Counted from the first letter of the stretch, positions 27,072-36,395 are shown. The stretch is 64,000 bases of DNA from Halanaerobiaceae bacterium (GCA_003553485.1 PWEJ01000017.1:1-64000), one strand, 5' to 3'. Notes: generated by a model not told the origin, from the letters alone. Translations and numbers: made by a program.

Positions 27072-27968
27072 CTAAGGAGTTGAGGAATTTATTTTCTCCT
27101 CAATTTCAGCCATCATATCTTCAGCAGCCTCTCTCCCTCTAGCAATTATTTCTTCATAGGCATCAAAATCAAAGCCCTGTAAATCATTGAGATCCGGCTC
27201 AATTAAAATATCATAACCATCGGGTCGCTGCAATGCCCCCCGCAAAATATTGTAAGCCCTGTTACCATACTCTATCCTGCTTTCAGGACGACCGGTAAAA
27301 CTAAACCCGGTGGCTACATCAACAGCTATAATTACATCGGCTCCCAGTTTCTTAGCTTCTTCCACTGGCAGATTACTTACAAGTCCACCATCAGCCAGCC
27401 AGTAACCATCTATCTCCACTGGATCAAATAATACTGGAACAGCTGCACTGGCACTGACTACTTTGGCTAAAGGGCCTTCTGTAAAAACCACGGCACTACC
27501 GGTATCTATATCGGTGGTGGTAAAGGCTACTTTTTTAGATAACTCTTCAATCTTCTCAGCCTGGTATAATTTCTGTAAATGATTCTCTATCCGATTTGTC
27601 GTAAAAATACCTAAACCCTTATTATTCAAACTGGGAAATAAGAAATCCGTCCAGCCCAGATCCGCTATTTCTTCAATCATTTCTGCCGTTGTAAGACCAT
27701 CAGCATAGAGAGAACCTATTATTGCCCCGGCGCTGGTACCGGTGATAATATCAACTTCTATATTGTGTTCTTCTAAGGCTTCAATTACTCCAATATGAGC
27801 CAGGCCCCAGGCAGCTCCAGAACTTAATACCAGAGCAACGCTGGGTTGATCCTTTTCTGTTATCTCGGTAGCGGTTTCCCGGGCTGTAACAGCTCTAACT
27901 TGACTGCTTGCTGCTATTATAACAATTAAGACTAATAAAACTATTGATTTTTTAAAAAAACTTTTCAT
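27072..27968 (-). CDS. Secreted patatin-like phospholipase (298 aa)
   Basis: Signal peptide (MKSFFKKS plus hydrophobic core to about residue 25) and a patatin domain with nucleophile Ser in GTSAGAIIG and catalytic Asp in LADGGLVSNLP. The oxyanion-loop sequence is LSSGAAWGLAHIG, where most relatives have GGGGARG or GGGAKG; the Arg/Lys is replaced by Trp. The catalytic Ser-Asp dyad is intact, so activity is likely. It probably hydrolyses acyl chains of membrane lipids on the outer side of the cytoplasmic membrane. Confidence 0.88.
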   Translation of the reverse strand: MKSFFKKSIVLLVLIVIIAASSQVRAVTARETATEITEKDQPSVALVLSSGAAWGLAHIGVIEALEEHNIEVDIITGTSAGAIIGSLYADGLTTAEMIEEIADLGWTDFLFPSLNNKGLGIFTTNRIENHLQKLYQAEKIEELSKKVAFTTTDIDTGSAVVFTEGPLAKVVSASAAVPVLFDPVEIDGYWLADGGLVSNLPVEEAKKLGADVIIAVDVATGFSFTGRPESRIEYGNRAYNILRGALQRPDGYDILIEPDLNDLQGFDFDAYEEIIARGREAAEDMMAEIEEKINSSTP

Positions 27969-28086
27969 GATAATTATTCTCCAATCCAGATTTCCTCTAA
28001 ATATTTAAAATTTATCTTCGTTTAAATATTATATCACAAATTATCACTAAATTGAACCTTTGCTCTTGATTTAAGGATAAAAAAAA

Positions 28087-28434
28087 TCAACTCTGTAAAT
28101 AGTCAGCAAATATTCTGGCAAAGTCCTCATTAACACATTGGGTTATTCCTTCACTGAAAATATGGTATTTATTCATAAAAGTTCTTCCTTTCTCTGTCAG
28201 TTCACTGCCCCCAACACCGGCTCCTCCAGTCTTTCTTTTTATCAACTTCTCACCCAACCTCTTCTCTATTTTTTCAATCTTGCCCCAGGCCGTCCGGTAA
28301 GACATATTTAGTTCATCTGAAGCTTTATTTATCGAGCCAGTTTTTTCAATCATTTTCAGCAGAGAAATAAGCCCTTCACCAATAATCTGCTCTCCTTCTT
28401 CATTTTCTATCCAGAGCTTAAATTCAGGACGCAT
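28087..28434 (-). CDS. ModE-like winged-helix regulator, DNA-binding domain only (115 aa)
   Basis: Matches the N-terminal domain of ModE: GEGLISLLKMIEKTGSINKA, then MSYRTAWGKIEKIEKRLGEKL and KRKTGGAGVGGSELTEKG. The molbindin (oxyanion-binding) domain of full ModE is absent, as in many single-domain regulators of Mo/W genes. ATG 28434 lies 8 nt from AGGAGG; the GTG at 28443 lies in the site. It follows the tungstate ATPase gene by 12 bp, so it is the last gene of the tup cluster and probably controls it. Confidence 0.88.
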   Translation of the reverse strand: MRPEFKLWIENEEGEQIIGEGLISLLKMIEKTGSINKASDELNMSYRTAWGKIEKIEKRLGEKLIKRKTGGAGVGGSELTEKGRTFMNKYHIFSEGITQCVNEDFARIFADYLQS

Positions 28435-28446
28435 AAAATTCACCTC

Positions 28447-29184
28447 CTAGGGCAAAAGATCGCCAGCTAAAAATTTTTGGGTTAATTTATTATCAGGAGA
28501 GTTAAAAAAATTATCCCTTTCTTTAATTTCAATAAATTCACCTCTATGAAGCAATCCCACTCGGTCTGTCAGTCTCTTAGCTTGAAAAATATTATGGGTA
28601 ACAACCAGGACTGTTTTTCCAGTCCTCTTTCCATATTGCTTTATTTTATTTTCTATAATGCTAATGTTGGTAGGGTCTAAATTGGAGGTCGGTTCATCAA
28701 GAAACAAGACTTCTGGTTTAAAGATTAAGGCCCGAGCAACAGCTACTCTTTGAGCTTCCCCGCCGGAAAGTTTATCAGCTCTTTGATCTTTTAGCTCCCA
28801 AAGGCTTAAATCAGTTATAAGATTTTCAAGCTCACTTTTTAGTTCGCCCTTTATTGGAATGCCTCTGATTTTAAGCGGATAAGTAATATTTTTCCAGACT
28901 GTAGTCTTTAATAGCGCAGGTTCCTGAAAAACAGTGGTGATTTTTCTTTTAATATCCAGCCCTGGCTCTTTAGTCTGATGATACTCCTGACCCTTAAATT
29001 TGATAACTCCAGAAGTAGGTGGTTCGAGAAAATCAAGCAATCGCAATAAGGTGCTCTTGCCCGCTCCACTGGGGCCCACTAAACCAAATATTTCACCTTG
29101 AAAAAGGTCAAAATCTTCTACTTTAAGAACTTCTTTACCATCATATTCTTTGCTCAGGTCTTCAACTTTGTATATTGTTTTCAT
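28447..29184 (-). CDS. tupC: Tungstate ABC transporter ATPase (245 aa)
   Basis: ABC ATPase with Walker A GPSGAGKST, signature LSGGEAQRVAVA, Walker B EVLFLDEPTSNLDP and H-loop VTHN. Specificity comes from context: TupB permease 5 bp upstream, TupA further upstream and a ModE-like regulator downstream. The nearest ribosome site (GGGAG) is about 15 nt from the ATG, so translation probably depends on coupling with tupB. Confidence 0.88.
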   Translation of the reverse strand: MKTIYKVEDLSKEYDGKEVLKVEDFDLFQGEIFGLVGPSGAGKSTLLRLLDFLEPPTSGVIKFKGQEYHQTKEPGLDIKRKITTVFQEPALLKTTVWKNITYPLKIRGIPIKGELKSELENLITDLSLWELKDQRADKLSGGEAQRVAVARALIFKPEVLFLDEPTSNLDPTNISIIENKIKQYGKRTGKTVLVVTHNIFQAKRLTDRVGLLHRGEFIEIKERDNFFNSPDNKLTQKFLAGDLLP

Positions 29185-29189
29185 GATTA

Positions 29190-29885
29190 TTATTTAATCT
29201 CCCTGTGTTGAAATTTCATCATTATCATGTTCGTGATAAAGGCAATGAGTAAGAGTATAATACCTAAAGCCAGAGCAAAACCAAAACGACCCTGTCTAGT
29301 TTCAAGCATAATGGCTGTAGTCAGCACTCTAGTTTTCCCTGCAATATTACCTCCCACAAGCATAACTGCTCCTACTTCCGAAATTACCGCCCCATAACCT
29401 GCAGCCATGGCCACTACTGCACCCAGTCGGGCCTCCTTTATCACAGTCCAGAGCAGCTGTTTTCTGCTGGTGCCCAGGGATTTCATCTGTCTAATTAAAG
29501 CAATGTCAATGCTCAATACAGAGGTCATAACAAAACTGGTCACTAGAGGCAGGGCTAGTATGGTCTGAGCAACGACTATTGATCTAGTAGTAAAGAGCCA
29601 ACCCAGGGAACCGAAGGGGCCACTGGCTGAAAACATTATGAAGACAAAAAGCCCCACCACTACGGGAGGCAAGCCCATACCGGTATAAAGTAAAGCCGTT
29701 ATAATTTTTTTCCCTGGAAAATCTACTAATCCTAAAACTGTTCCCAGGGGGACACCAATCAAGACCGATACAAACAATGCTGTCCCTGTTACCCTAAAAG
29801 ATACTGAAATAATCTGCAGCAACTCAGGGTCTAAGCTTATCAATAGTTTTATAGCTTCTCTAAACCCCTGAATTAATGTATGCAT
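29190..29885 (-). CDS. tupB: Tungstate ABC transporter permease (231 aa)
   Basis: Five or six membrane segments and the permease motif EARLGAVVAMAAGYGAVISE (the EAA loop for the ATPase). Length and pattern match TupB/WtpB-type permeases. ATG 29885 with GGAGG about 11 nt upstream. Separated from tupA by 273 bp that hold a large hairpin. Confidence 0.88.
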   Translation of the reverse strand: MHTLIQGFREAIKLLISLDPELLQIISVSFRVTGTALFVSVLIGVPLGTVLGLVDFPGKKIITALLYTGMGLPPVVVGLFVFIMFSASGPFGSLGWLFTTRSIVVAQTILALPLVTSFVMTSVLSIDIALIRQMKSLGTSRKQLLWTVIKEARLGAVVAMAAGYGAVISEVGAVMLVGGNIAGKTRVLTTAIMLETRQGRFGFALALGIILLLIAFITNMIMMKFQHREIK

Positions 29886-30011
29886 ATTCTATAAATCCTC
29901 CACGATTAATTTTATATTTTTATAGCTTCCATCTAAATATGTATGATATTGGGCATAATTTATATAGGAAATAATTTTAACTTAATCCCGCAACTGTTAA
30001 ATAATAAAATA

Positions 30012-30068
30012 GAGGGCTCCTGGCATTAATTTTTGGGGGTCAAAATAATTATATATTGAGGAGCCCTC
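30012..30068 (-). terminator. Perfect 10-bp hairpin between tupA and tupB (possible partial terminator)
   Basis: GAGGGCTCCT (30012-30021) and AGGAGCCCTC (30059-30068) are perfect complements around a 37-nt loop. On the minus strand it is followed by TATTTTATTATTT. It could let some transcripts stop after tupA, so that more binding protein than permease is made. The remaining bases of 29886-30158 show nothing else I can name. Confidence 0.55.
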
Positions 30069-30158
30069 GAAATACAACCTTTAATTATATATTAAATAAG
30101 CTCAGTTATTTTTAAGGAGAAATATCTTTTGCTATACTGATTAGGTGAATATTATGGA

Positions 30159-31016
30159 TTACAATAAACCTGGCAGAAATAAGGGTTCTCCATATTCCTC
30201 TATGCCAAAATCACCTATCATTTCCTGGGTTTTTTCTTCCTGGAAAAATTCAGCAAATTCCATAGCCCCATCATAATCAACATCATATTTATCTGGATTT
30301 ACAGGCAGAATGCTATAGGGATTATCTAATTCCTCAGGACCAGCAAATATTTCTGCTAAATTAGGGAGTTCATCCCGCATAGAAACAAAAGATCCGCGAT
30401 CAGTAAGAGTATAGGCCTGCATTTCATTACTGGTAATTAAAGTCGGTCCCATACCCTGACCTAAGCTTTGATACCAATTGCCACTTTCAACCTTTTCAAG
30501 TTCAATCTCAGCCACTTTCCACAACTGCTGTTCCTGAAAATGAGTGCCAGAGCCATCGCCCCGGGAAGTAAAAGTCAATTCTTCAGCTTCCCCTTCTTCT
30601 TTAATGGTAATCATTGCTTCTTTAGTAGTTTCTAGGTCCATCAAGCCCGCTGGGTCATCAGAAGGACCTACAATAACAAAGTCATTACTCATAATAAAAT
30701 ATCTGTCAGTTCCATAGCCCTCCTCGACAAATTCTTTTTCTAAATCCGGAGCATGTACCAGCAGCACATCGGCATCACCTCGACGCCCTGTCTCTAAGGC
30801 CTGTCCTGTTCCCACTGCAATCACATCAACATCATAGCCTGTCCGCTCTTCAAAAACAGGCAGAAACTCTTCTAGTAAGCCAGAATCTTCAATGCTTGTG
30901 GTAGTGGCAAGTGTTAATGATTCTTCCTCTACCTGACCTGCACTTAAAACAGCCAGAGCAAGCAGAAAAATTAATACTATTGAAAGAAACGTCTTTAAAT
31001 TAAAATCTGTCACCAT
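30159..31016 (-). CDS. tupA: Tungstate-binding protein (285 aa)
   Basis: Signal peptide (hydrophobic 9-27) without a lipobox Cys. The mature start LTLATTTSIEDSGLLEEFLP is the TupA signature, where the TTTS-type loop contacts the oxyanion; GDADVLLVHAPDLEKEFVEE and SRGDGSGTHFQE also fit. It captures tungstate for TupBC, and tungstate could supply the formate dehydrogenase in this window. ATG 31016 with AAAGGATGG upstream. A -10 TATAAT lies at 31064-31059 but no good -35, consistent with activation. Confidence 0.92.
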   Translation of the reverse strand: MVTDFNLKTFLSIVLIFLLALAVLSAGQVEEESLTLATTTSIEDSGLLEEFLPVFEERTGYDVDVIAVGTGQALETGRRGDADVLLVHAPDLEKEFVEEGYGTDRYFIMSNDFVIVGPSDDPAGLMDLETTKEAMITIKEEGEAEELTFTSRGDGSGTHFQEQQLWKVAEIELEKVESGNWYQSLGQGMGPTLITSNEMQAYTLTDRGSFVSMRDELPNLAEIFAGPEELDNPYSILPVNPDKYDVDYDGAMEFAEFFQEEKTQEMIGDFGIEEYGEPLFLPGLL

Positions 31017-31111
31017 AATTCCATCCTTTATGTTTTTTTATCATAATTTTTAATCAAGATTATATTACTCTAATAGCAAATAAAAATTCCATTAAAGATG
31101 ATTAAAGTATT

Positions 31112-31138
31112 TATGTTTTCTTCAACATAGTTAACATA
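31112..31138. promoter_or_regulatory. TATGTT/AACATA repeats upstream of tupA, possible operator
   Basis: TATGTT (31112-31117), 6-nt spacer, AACATA (31124-31129) form a perfect inverted repeat; a second AACATA follows at 31133-31138. They lie about 48-75 bp upstream of the tupA -10 (31064-31059), where an activator could bind. The ModE-like protein is the obvious candidate, by inference. Confidence 0.45.
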
Positions 31139-31255
31139 CTTATATTTCTTGATGGGTTTTAATATTCCTGCTTAAATCATAAAAAAATCTAATTTAAAGA
31201 GCTTTATCAAACTAACTATAAACTCATTTATTCAAAAACTCATTCCCCTGAGCTC

Positions 31256-31283
31256 TTGACACAGAAAAGATATAATATATAAT
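31256..31283 (+). promoter_or_regulatory. Consensus promoter of tRNA-Arg
   Basis: TTGACA (31256-31261), 16-bp spacer, TATAAT (31278-31283); both hexamers perfect, 9 bp before the tRNA. Confidence 0.85.
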
Positions 31284-31292
31284 AAAATCAGT

Positions 31293-31369
31293 GGGGCTAT
31301 AGCTCAGCTGGATAGAGCGACAGATTCCTAATCTGTAGGTCTTGGGTTCGAATCCCGATAGCCCCACCA
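31293..31369 (+). tRNA. tRNA-Arg (anticodon CCT)
   Basis: Acceptor GGGGCTA pairs with TAGCCCC and the gene encodes A-CCA at the end. D-arm TAGCTCAGCTGGATAGAGC, anticodon stem ACAGA/TCTGT with loop TTCCTAA (anticodon CCT), and T-arm GGGTTCGAATCCC are complete. It decodes AGG. Confidence 0.97.
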
Positions 31370-31433
31370 TTTATATTGATAATTTATAATTAGTCTGTTG
31401 ATATTCTTTTAGCTGGCCGGTCACTTTAAATTA

Positions 31434-32360
31434 TCACTTTAACTTACCGGCAAAAAATTCAGTTAAATAATCAGTGTAACGGGAATAATCGACCTCAGCT
31501 GCCCTGATATGAGTTGCTTCTGGTACCAGCCATAACTTATCCTCAGGATTATCGCTGGCCAGGAAAAGCTTTTCGCTGCAGTCCTTACTTATAGTGCTGT
31601 CTTCTTTGCCATGAATGAAAAATATCGGTATTTCAATCTCTTCTACGGCCTTTAAAGGATTCACTTTTTGAGGATTGAGATCAAATATTCTCAGGCCAAA
31701 ATTATAAACTAGCCAGCTAAAGGGGACATCTGGCAGGTTAGTCCAGTTGGCTAAATTATCCTGTAAATAAGAGGTTAAATCAGCAAAGGAACTATCCATT
31801 ACCACTGCATCTATCTCTTCTCTTTCTGCCGCCACCAGGGCAGAAGTAGCTGCTCCCATGGAATAGCCCAATAAAGCTACAGGGACATCATCCCCTTTTT
31901 TATCTATGATAAAATCTACTGCTCCTGCCAAATCTCTTTTTTCCAGCTCCCCCACTGTAGTAATGGAATCAGAGGAGTTACCGGCATTGCGAAAATCAAA
32001 GAGCAAAACACTGTAACCAATGGTTAGTAAAAACTCACTTACTTCTATATTTTCTGTGCGATTGCCCCCATATCCATGGCTTACAATCACAGTGGCTGTA
32101 CTTTCTTTTTCAGCAGGAGAGAGATACCAGCCTGCTAAATTTATTTCTTCCTCCCCCTGGGGGTTGAAGTTCACACTTTCATAATGATATTTTTCTGGCG
32201 ATATAGCAAGTATTTCTGCAGCATTATCTTTAACTTCCTCGCTGCGGGGGTTTAACATAATATAGGTGGTGATCAGGGAGATTAAAATAATTATGAGCAA
32301 AGCTATCAGCAGAAAGAATAAAATATATCTCAGAAATTTTATATTCTTTATTGAAAACAT
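31434..32360 (-). CDS. Membrane-anchored alpha/beta hydrolase (308 aa)
   Basis: N-terminal membrane segment (about 12-34), then an alpha/beta hydrolase fold of the BEM46/YqkD group: oxyanion HGYGGNR, nucleophile elbow GYSMGAA, acid in HGKEDSTI and His in EATHIRA. The active site should lie outside the cytoplasmic membrane. ATG 32360 with GGAGGGAG upstream. The substrate is unknown; it precedes nothing functionally obvious, with apbE upstream on the same strand. Confidence 0.87.
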   Translation of the reverse strand: MFSIKNIKFLRYILFFLLIALLIIILISLITTYIMLNPRSEEVKDNAAEILAISPEKYHYESVNFNPQGEEEINLAGWYLSPAEKESTATVIVSHGYGGNRTENIEVSEFLLTIGYSVLLFDFRNAGNSSDSITTVGELEKRDLAGAVDFIIDKKGDDVPVALLGYSMGAATSALVAAEREEIDAVVMDSSFADLTSYLQDNLANWTNLPDVPFSWLVYNFGLRIFDLNPQKVNPLKAVEEIEIPIFFIHGKEDSTISKDCSEKLFLASDNPEDKLWLVPEATHIRAAEVDYSRYTDYLTEFFAGKLK

Positions 32361-32426
32361 TTTTTAATCTCCCTCCAGCCTTTACCTTTATTGTTTTGCC
32401 AGCAGAATATCAGAGGCTCCTCCCCC

Positions 32427-33512
32427 TTATTGCCACTCTTTGATTACAAAATCATCGTCCATCAGCTGAAATTTCTCGTCCATACCGGAAGTTTTATATA
32501 CTTCTTTGTCCTCGGTTATAAAGACAGCCTCCACTCCCGTCAAACTTTCGGCTAATTCCAACCCTCTATCAAGCCCCAGTACAAAAAGACCGGTGGAAAG
32601 AGCATCAGTTCTACTGGGATTTTCGGATACTACCGTGGTGCTTACTGCTCCTTCGTCTGCTGGATACCCGGTAGCAGGATCAACAATATGATGATATCTA
32701 GTATCATTATCATCAAAATATCTTTCATAGTCCCCTGAAGTAGCTACGGCAATTTGATTATCAATCAAATCTTCCTGGGAAATATCAACACTTCCCATGG
32801 CACTCCCTCGAGCTGAACGAGGGTTTTGAATACCTACTCTCCAGGGGGTTTCGTCAGGTTTTTCACCTAAGAGAACAATATTCCCTCCCAGGTTAACAAA
32901 GGCTCTTTCAATCCCCTGTTCCCGTAAAACTTCAATAGCTTTATCACCGGCATAACCCTTAGCTATAGCTCCCAGATCTAATATCATCCCCTCTTCTTCC
33001 AGATAAGCCGTTCCTTCCTCTTTATCAAGATGTAGTTTTTCATAATCGACTAACTGTATAGCCTCTTCTATCTCCTCTTCTGCTGGAACTGCCGGTCCTT
33101 CTTCACTGCCCCAGCCCCAGAGCAGGGTTAAAGCTCCAATTGTAGGGTCAAAGGCACCTTCATTTTCCTCAGCATATTCCTTAGCCAATGATAATACCTC
33201 TAATAACTCCTGATTTATATCTTCCACCTCGCTACCGGCATTTCTATTGATCTTATTTAAATCACTATCTTCATCGTAGAGATCTAAGAGAAGCTCTATT
33301 TCTTCCAGGCGCGAAAAAGCTTCAGCTACTGCTTCTTCCCCTCCAGGCCCGTAGGTGCGAAGGGTATTAACGGTATCTAGCATCATAGCTGTATTTTCAT
33401 ACTCCTCTAACTCTAAGTCCTCAGCCTGGTCCTGTCGCTGAGAATAAACACCAAAAATAACCACTCCTAGCAAAATCACCACTGTAATTGCCGTCATTAT
33501 TTTATTATTCAT
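32427..33512 (-). CDS. apbE: FAD:protein FMN transferase (361 aa)
   Basis: Attaches FMN covalently to Thr/Ser of flavoproteins such as Rnf and Nqr subunits, outside the membrane. A signal-anchor segment (6-23) has no lipobox Cys. ApbE motifs are present: LDLGAIAKGYAGDKA, FVNLGGNI, ATSGDYERYF, HHIVDPATGYP and DALSTGLFVLG (metal Asp). ATG 33512 with AGGAGG 9 nt upstream. Rnf or Nqr genes are not in the window. Confidence 0.93.
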   Translation of the reverse strand: MNNKIMTAITVVILLGVVIFGVYSQRQDQAEDLELEEYENTAMMLDTVNTLRTYGPGGEEAVAEAFSRLEEIELLLDLYDEDSDLNKINRNAGSEVEDINQELLEVLSLAKEYAEENEGAFDPTIGALTLLWGWGSEEGPAVPAEEEIEEAIQLVDYEKLHLDKEEGTAYLEEEGMILDLGAIAKGYAGDKAIEVLREQGIERAFVNLGGNIVLLGEKPDETPWRVGIQNPRSARGSAMGSVDISQEDLIDNQIAVATSGDYERYFDDNDTRYHHIVDPATGYPADEGAVSTTVVSENPSRTDALSTGLFVLGLDRGLELAESLTGVEAVFITEDKEVYKTSGMDEKFQLMDDDFVIKEWQ

Positions 33513-33536
33513 TTAAGTTTACCTCCTGAGAAAAAT

Positions 33537-34403
33537 TTAAAAGTAATTATATTTAAACCGCTGGAAAGCCCAGTAAAAAAAGTACTTGATTTTCCTGGGC
33601 AGGGCAACAGGCTGTAAATTTTGGGGACCGGCCAGGAAATATACTCTGTTATGCTCTTCCCTGCCAGGTAGCAAACTGGAAGGACCGTAACAATAAACTT
33701 GTGAAAATCCAGCCCTGTATAACAAGCTCTTTACTCTTTTTAAAGCAAAGGCTTTCTCCTGGTGCAGCTCCTGAAAGACTCTTTCTCTATCCTTTAAGTT
33801 TATAGATAAACGCACCTGCCAACTACAATCTTCTGAGCTAGCTAAATCCTCCCAGATACAATGGTAGTCCTGTCCTGTAAAGGTTAAGTATCCCTTTTTA
33901 ATTGACTCCAATCTGCTGCAGGTATTATAATCAAAGAGCAGAAGGCCCTCTGCAGAGAGATTGCTTTTAGCCTGACAGAAAGTCTGATAGAGATCTTCCT
34001 CAGTTAACAGGTAATTTAAACTGTCAAATATAGCATAAATTAAAGAAAATTTAACCGGCAGAGTAAAGTTTCTAATATCCGCCTTCTTCAAACTGACTTT
34101 TTCTCGATAGGCTGCCAGTTTCCTCTCAGCTACCGTTAACATAGCCTGCGACCTATCTATACCAGTCACTTTACAGCTCCAGTCCAAAAAATGTTTCATC
34201 ATGCTACCAGTTCCGCAGGCCAGCTCCAGCACCTGCTCTGGTTTAGTCTGGCCGTGATACATTAATAATAATTGCATAAATTTAAACCAAAAATTATAAG
34301 GTACTGCTGCCATCAAATCATCATATATTCTGGCAAAGGCCTGATTATAGTTTTCAGGTGGTTTATTGAATTTTTCCTGGGGGTAAGTTTTTTTATCGGT
34401 CAT
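33537..34403 (-). CDS. Class I SAM-dependent methyltransferase (288 aa)
   Basis: Motif I VLELACGTGSMMKHFL, then TGIDRSQAML and YAIFDSLNYL mark a Rossmann methyltransferase of the Methyltransf_25 type. The C-terminus is basic and aromatic (KIKYFFYWAFQRFKYNYF). ATG 34403 has AGGAGAGG upstream; that site can pair with the following CTCCT, which may lower translation. It lies 27 bp after engB. Substrate unknown. Confidence 0.83.
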   Translation of the reverse strand: MTDKKTYPQEKFNKPPENYNQAFARIYDDLMAAVPYNFWFKFMQLLLMYHGQTKPEQVLELACGTGSMMKHFLDWSCKVTGIDRSQAMLTVAERKLAAYREKVSLKKADIRNFTLPVKFSLIYAIFDSLNYLLTEEDLYQTFCQAKSNLSAEGLLLFDYNTCSRLESIKKGYLTFTGQDYHCIWEDLASSEDCSWQVRLSINLKDRERVFQELHQEKAFALKRVKSLLYRAGFSQVYCYGPSSLLPGREEHNRVYFLAGPQNLQPVALPRKIKYFFYWAFQRFKYNYF

Positions 34404-34429
34404 AGGAGATCCTCTCCTGCACCTGAAAA

Positions 34430-35008
34430 TTAATTTAAGATTTCTCTGATAAAGGTTAAGAGAGGCTTGCGCCCCCTTCGGTTCTTAGCCGAGGTCAATA
34501 GTATTTTCTCTTTAGAAACTCCTAGTTTTTCAGCTATCAATTTTTGTTGTGGTTTTAACTGGCTATTTTTCAATTTGTCTGACTTTGTAGCAGCTATTAT
34601 ATATTTAATATCCATAGCCTTTAACCAATCGACCATCATAATATCGTCTTCACTGGGAGGATGACGAACATCGACGATTTGAATAATTCCCTTAAGATTA
34701 GAGCGCTGATGCAGATAATTTTCAATTAAAAAAGCCCACTTCTCCTTTTCCTGCTCCGGTACCTTAGCATACCCATAACCAGGTAGATCGACCAGGCAAA
34801 ATCTATCATCAATATTAAAAAAGTTGATACTGCGAGTTCTCCCGGGAGTTTTACTTATGCGGGCCATCTTTTTCCTCCCTAAAAGCATATTAATTAAAGA
34901 AGATTTGCCCACATTGGACCTGCCAGAGAAAGCTATCTCTGGAAACTGATGTCGAGGCAGGTCTTCTAGTTGATGAGCGCTTTTCATGAATTCTACTTTG
35001 GCAAACAA
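34430..35008 (-). CDS. engB: Ribosome biogenesis GTPase (192 aa)
   Basis: YsxC/YihA GTPase needed for late 50S assembly. G1 GRSNVGKSS, G3 DLPGYGYAKVP, G4 TKSDK and G5 TSAKNRRG are all present. TTG 35008 is chosen: the conserved N-terminus KVEFMKSA of this family begins before the internal Met, and AGGAGAGG is well spaced from it. Follows the clpX terminator in a usual Firmicute clpX-(lon)-engB order. Confidence 0.95.
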   Translation of the reverse strand: MFAKVEFMKSAHQLEDLPRHQFPEIAFSGRSNVGKSSLINMLLGRKKMARISKTPGRTRSINFFNIDDRFCLVDLPGYGYAKVPEQEKEKWAFLIENYLHQRSNLKGIIQIVDVRHPPSEDDIMMVDWLKAMDIKYIIAATKSDKLKNSQLKPQQKLIAEKLGVSKEKILLTSAKNRRGRKPLLTFIREILN

Positions 35009-35076
35009 AAAGCACCTCTCCTTTCTACAAAGTCAGGATTACAATAAATTACTTATTTTATATTTCAGCTCGAGCA

Positions 35077-35127
35077 AGAAAAGGAGATAGACCTATCCCT
35101 TGATATAACTGAGATAGGCCTATCTCC
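35077..35127 (-). terminator. Long terminator hairpin after clpX
   Basis: On the minus strand GGAGATAGGCCTATC (35127-35113) pairs with GATAGGTCTATCTCC (35097-35083) over 15 positions including one G.U, followed by TTTTCTT. It lies between clpX and engB, so engB may need another promoter or read-through. Confidence 0.8.
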
Positions 35128-35138
35128 AATAGCAATTC

Positions 35139-36395
35139 TTAAGCAGTCTCTTCTCTATTCTCTTCTTTACGTATTATTTCTGGGTCTTTCCCCTCATTAA
35201 TTACTTCTTTAGTGATAATACATTTGCTAACTGTAGAATCAGTGGGAATTTCATACATTATATCTAAAATAGAATCTTCCAGAACTGATCTCAATCCCCG
35301 GGCTCCAGTGCTGTGATCTAAAGCCTTGCGGGAGATGGCCAGTAGCGATTCTTCAGTAAACTCTAACTCCACTTCATCCATAGCAAAGAATTTTTGGTAC
35401 TGTCTTACCAGAGCATTACGAGGTTCAGTCAATATTCTTACCAGATCTTCTTCTTCCAGTTCATTAAGAGTAACCTGGATAGGCATCCTACCGATAAACT
35501 CAGGTATTAAGCCGTAATGGAGAAGGTCCTCTGGTAAAACATGCTTTAAGGTCTCACCAATATTATCTCTTTCTTCACTGCTTTTAATATCGGCGCCAAA
35601 ACCTAAAGCTTTATTGCTAATTCTATTTTGAATCATCTTTTCTAATCCATCAAAGGCACCACCGGCAATAAAGAGGATATTGGAGGTGTCTATCTGTATA
35701 AATTCCTGATGGGGATGCTTTCTTCCTCCCTGAGGTGGAACACTGGCCACAGTACCTTCGATTATCTTTAACAGAGCCTGTTGCACGCCCTCACCAGAGA
35801 CATCTCTGGTAATGGAAGGGTTTTCTGACTTGCGAGCAATTTTATCTATTTCATCAACATAAATTATCCCTCGCTCTGCTTTTTCCACATCATAGTCAGC
35901 AGCCTGAATTAGTTTTAAAAGGATATTCTCTACATCTTCACCGACATAGCCGGCCTCCGTTAGCGAGGTGGCGTCAGTTATGGCAAAGGGTACATCTAAT
36001 ATACGGGCTAGAGTCTGGGCCAAAAGGGTTTTACCACAACCTGTTGGTCCCACCATCATTATATTGCTTTTCTGTAATTCCACATCATCTATCTTCATAT
36101 CAGAGTTAATTCTTTTATAATGGTTATATACTGCTACAGATAAGGTCTTCTTAGCTCTCTGCTGCCCCACCACATAATCATCAAGAATTTCCTTTATTTC
36201 CACCGGGCGAGGTATTTTATTTAAATTTAAATCTATATCCTCACTAAATTCTTCTTCAATAATCTCATTACAGAGCTCAATACACTCATCACAGATATAA
36301 ACCCCAGGTCCTGCTACTAGCTTTCTCACCTGTTCCTGAGACTTACCACAGAAAGAACATTTTAATTGACCTTTTTCGTCACCGAATTTAAACAT
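35139..36395 (-). CDS. clpX: ATP-dependent Clp protease ATPase subunit ClpX (418 aa)
   Basis: Unfoldase that feeds ClpP. N-terminal zinc-binding domain with [11 protein letters not shown] and [12 protein letters not shown]+ domain with Walker A GPTGCGKT, Walker B IIYVDEID, pore-loop and sensor motifs, and the ClpP-contact IGF-type tripeptide (ALGFGAD region). ATG 36395 with GAGGTG upstream. In operon order tig-clpP-clpX. Confidence 0.97.
   Translation of the reverse strand: MFKFGDEKGQLKCSFCGKSQEQVRKLVAGPGVYICDECIELCNEIIEEEFSEDIDLNLNKIPRPVEIKEILDDYVVGQQRAKKTLSVAVYNHYKRINSDMKIDDVELQKSNIMMVGPTGCGKTLLAQTLARILDVPFAITDATSLTEAGYVGEDVENILLKLIQAADYDVEKAERGIIYVDEIDKIARKSENPSITRDVSGEGVQQALLKIIEGTVASVPPQGGRKHPHQEFIQIDTSNILFIAGGAFDGLEKMIQNRISNKALGFGADIKSSEERDNIGETLKHVLPEDLLHYGLIPEFIGRMPIQVTLNELEEEDLVRILTEPRNALVRQYQKFFAMDEVELEFTEESLLAISRKALDHSTGARGLRSVLEDSILDIMYEIPTDSTVSKCIITKEVINEGKDPEIIRKEENREETA

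Noticed and set aside
31256-31283. A tandem second promoter within TATAATATATAATA before tRNA-Arg
   Set aside because: The first TATAAT (31271-31276) is only 9 bp from TTGACA; only the second one at 31278-31283 has a workable spacing.
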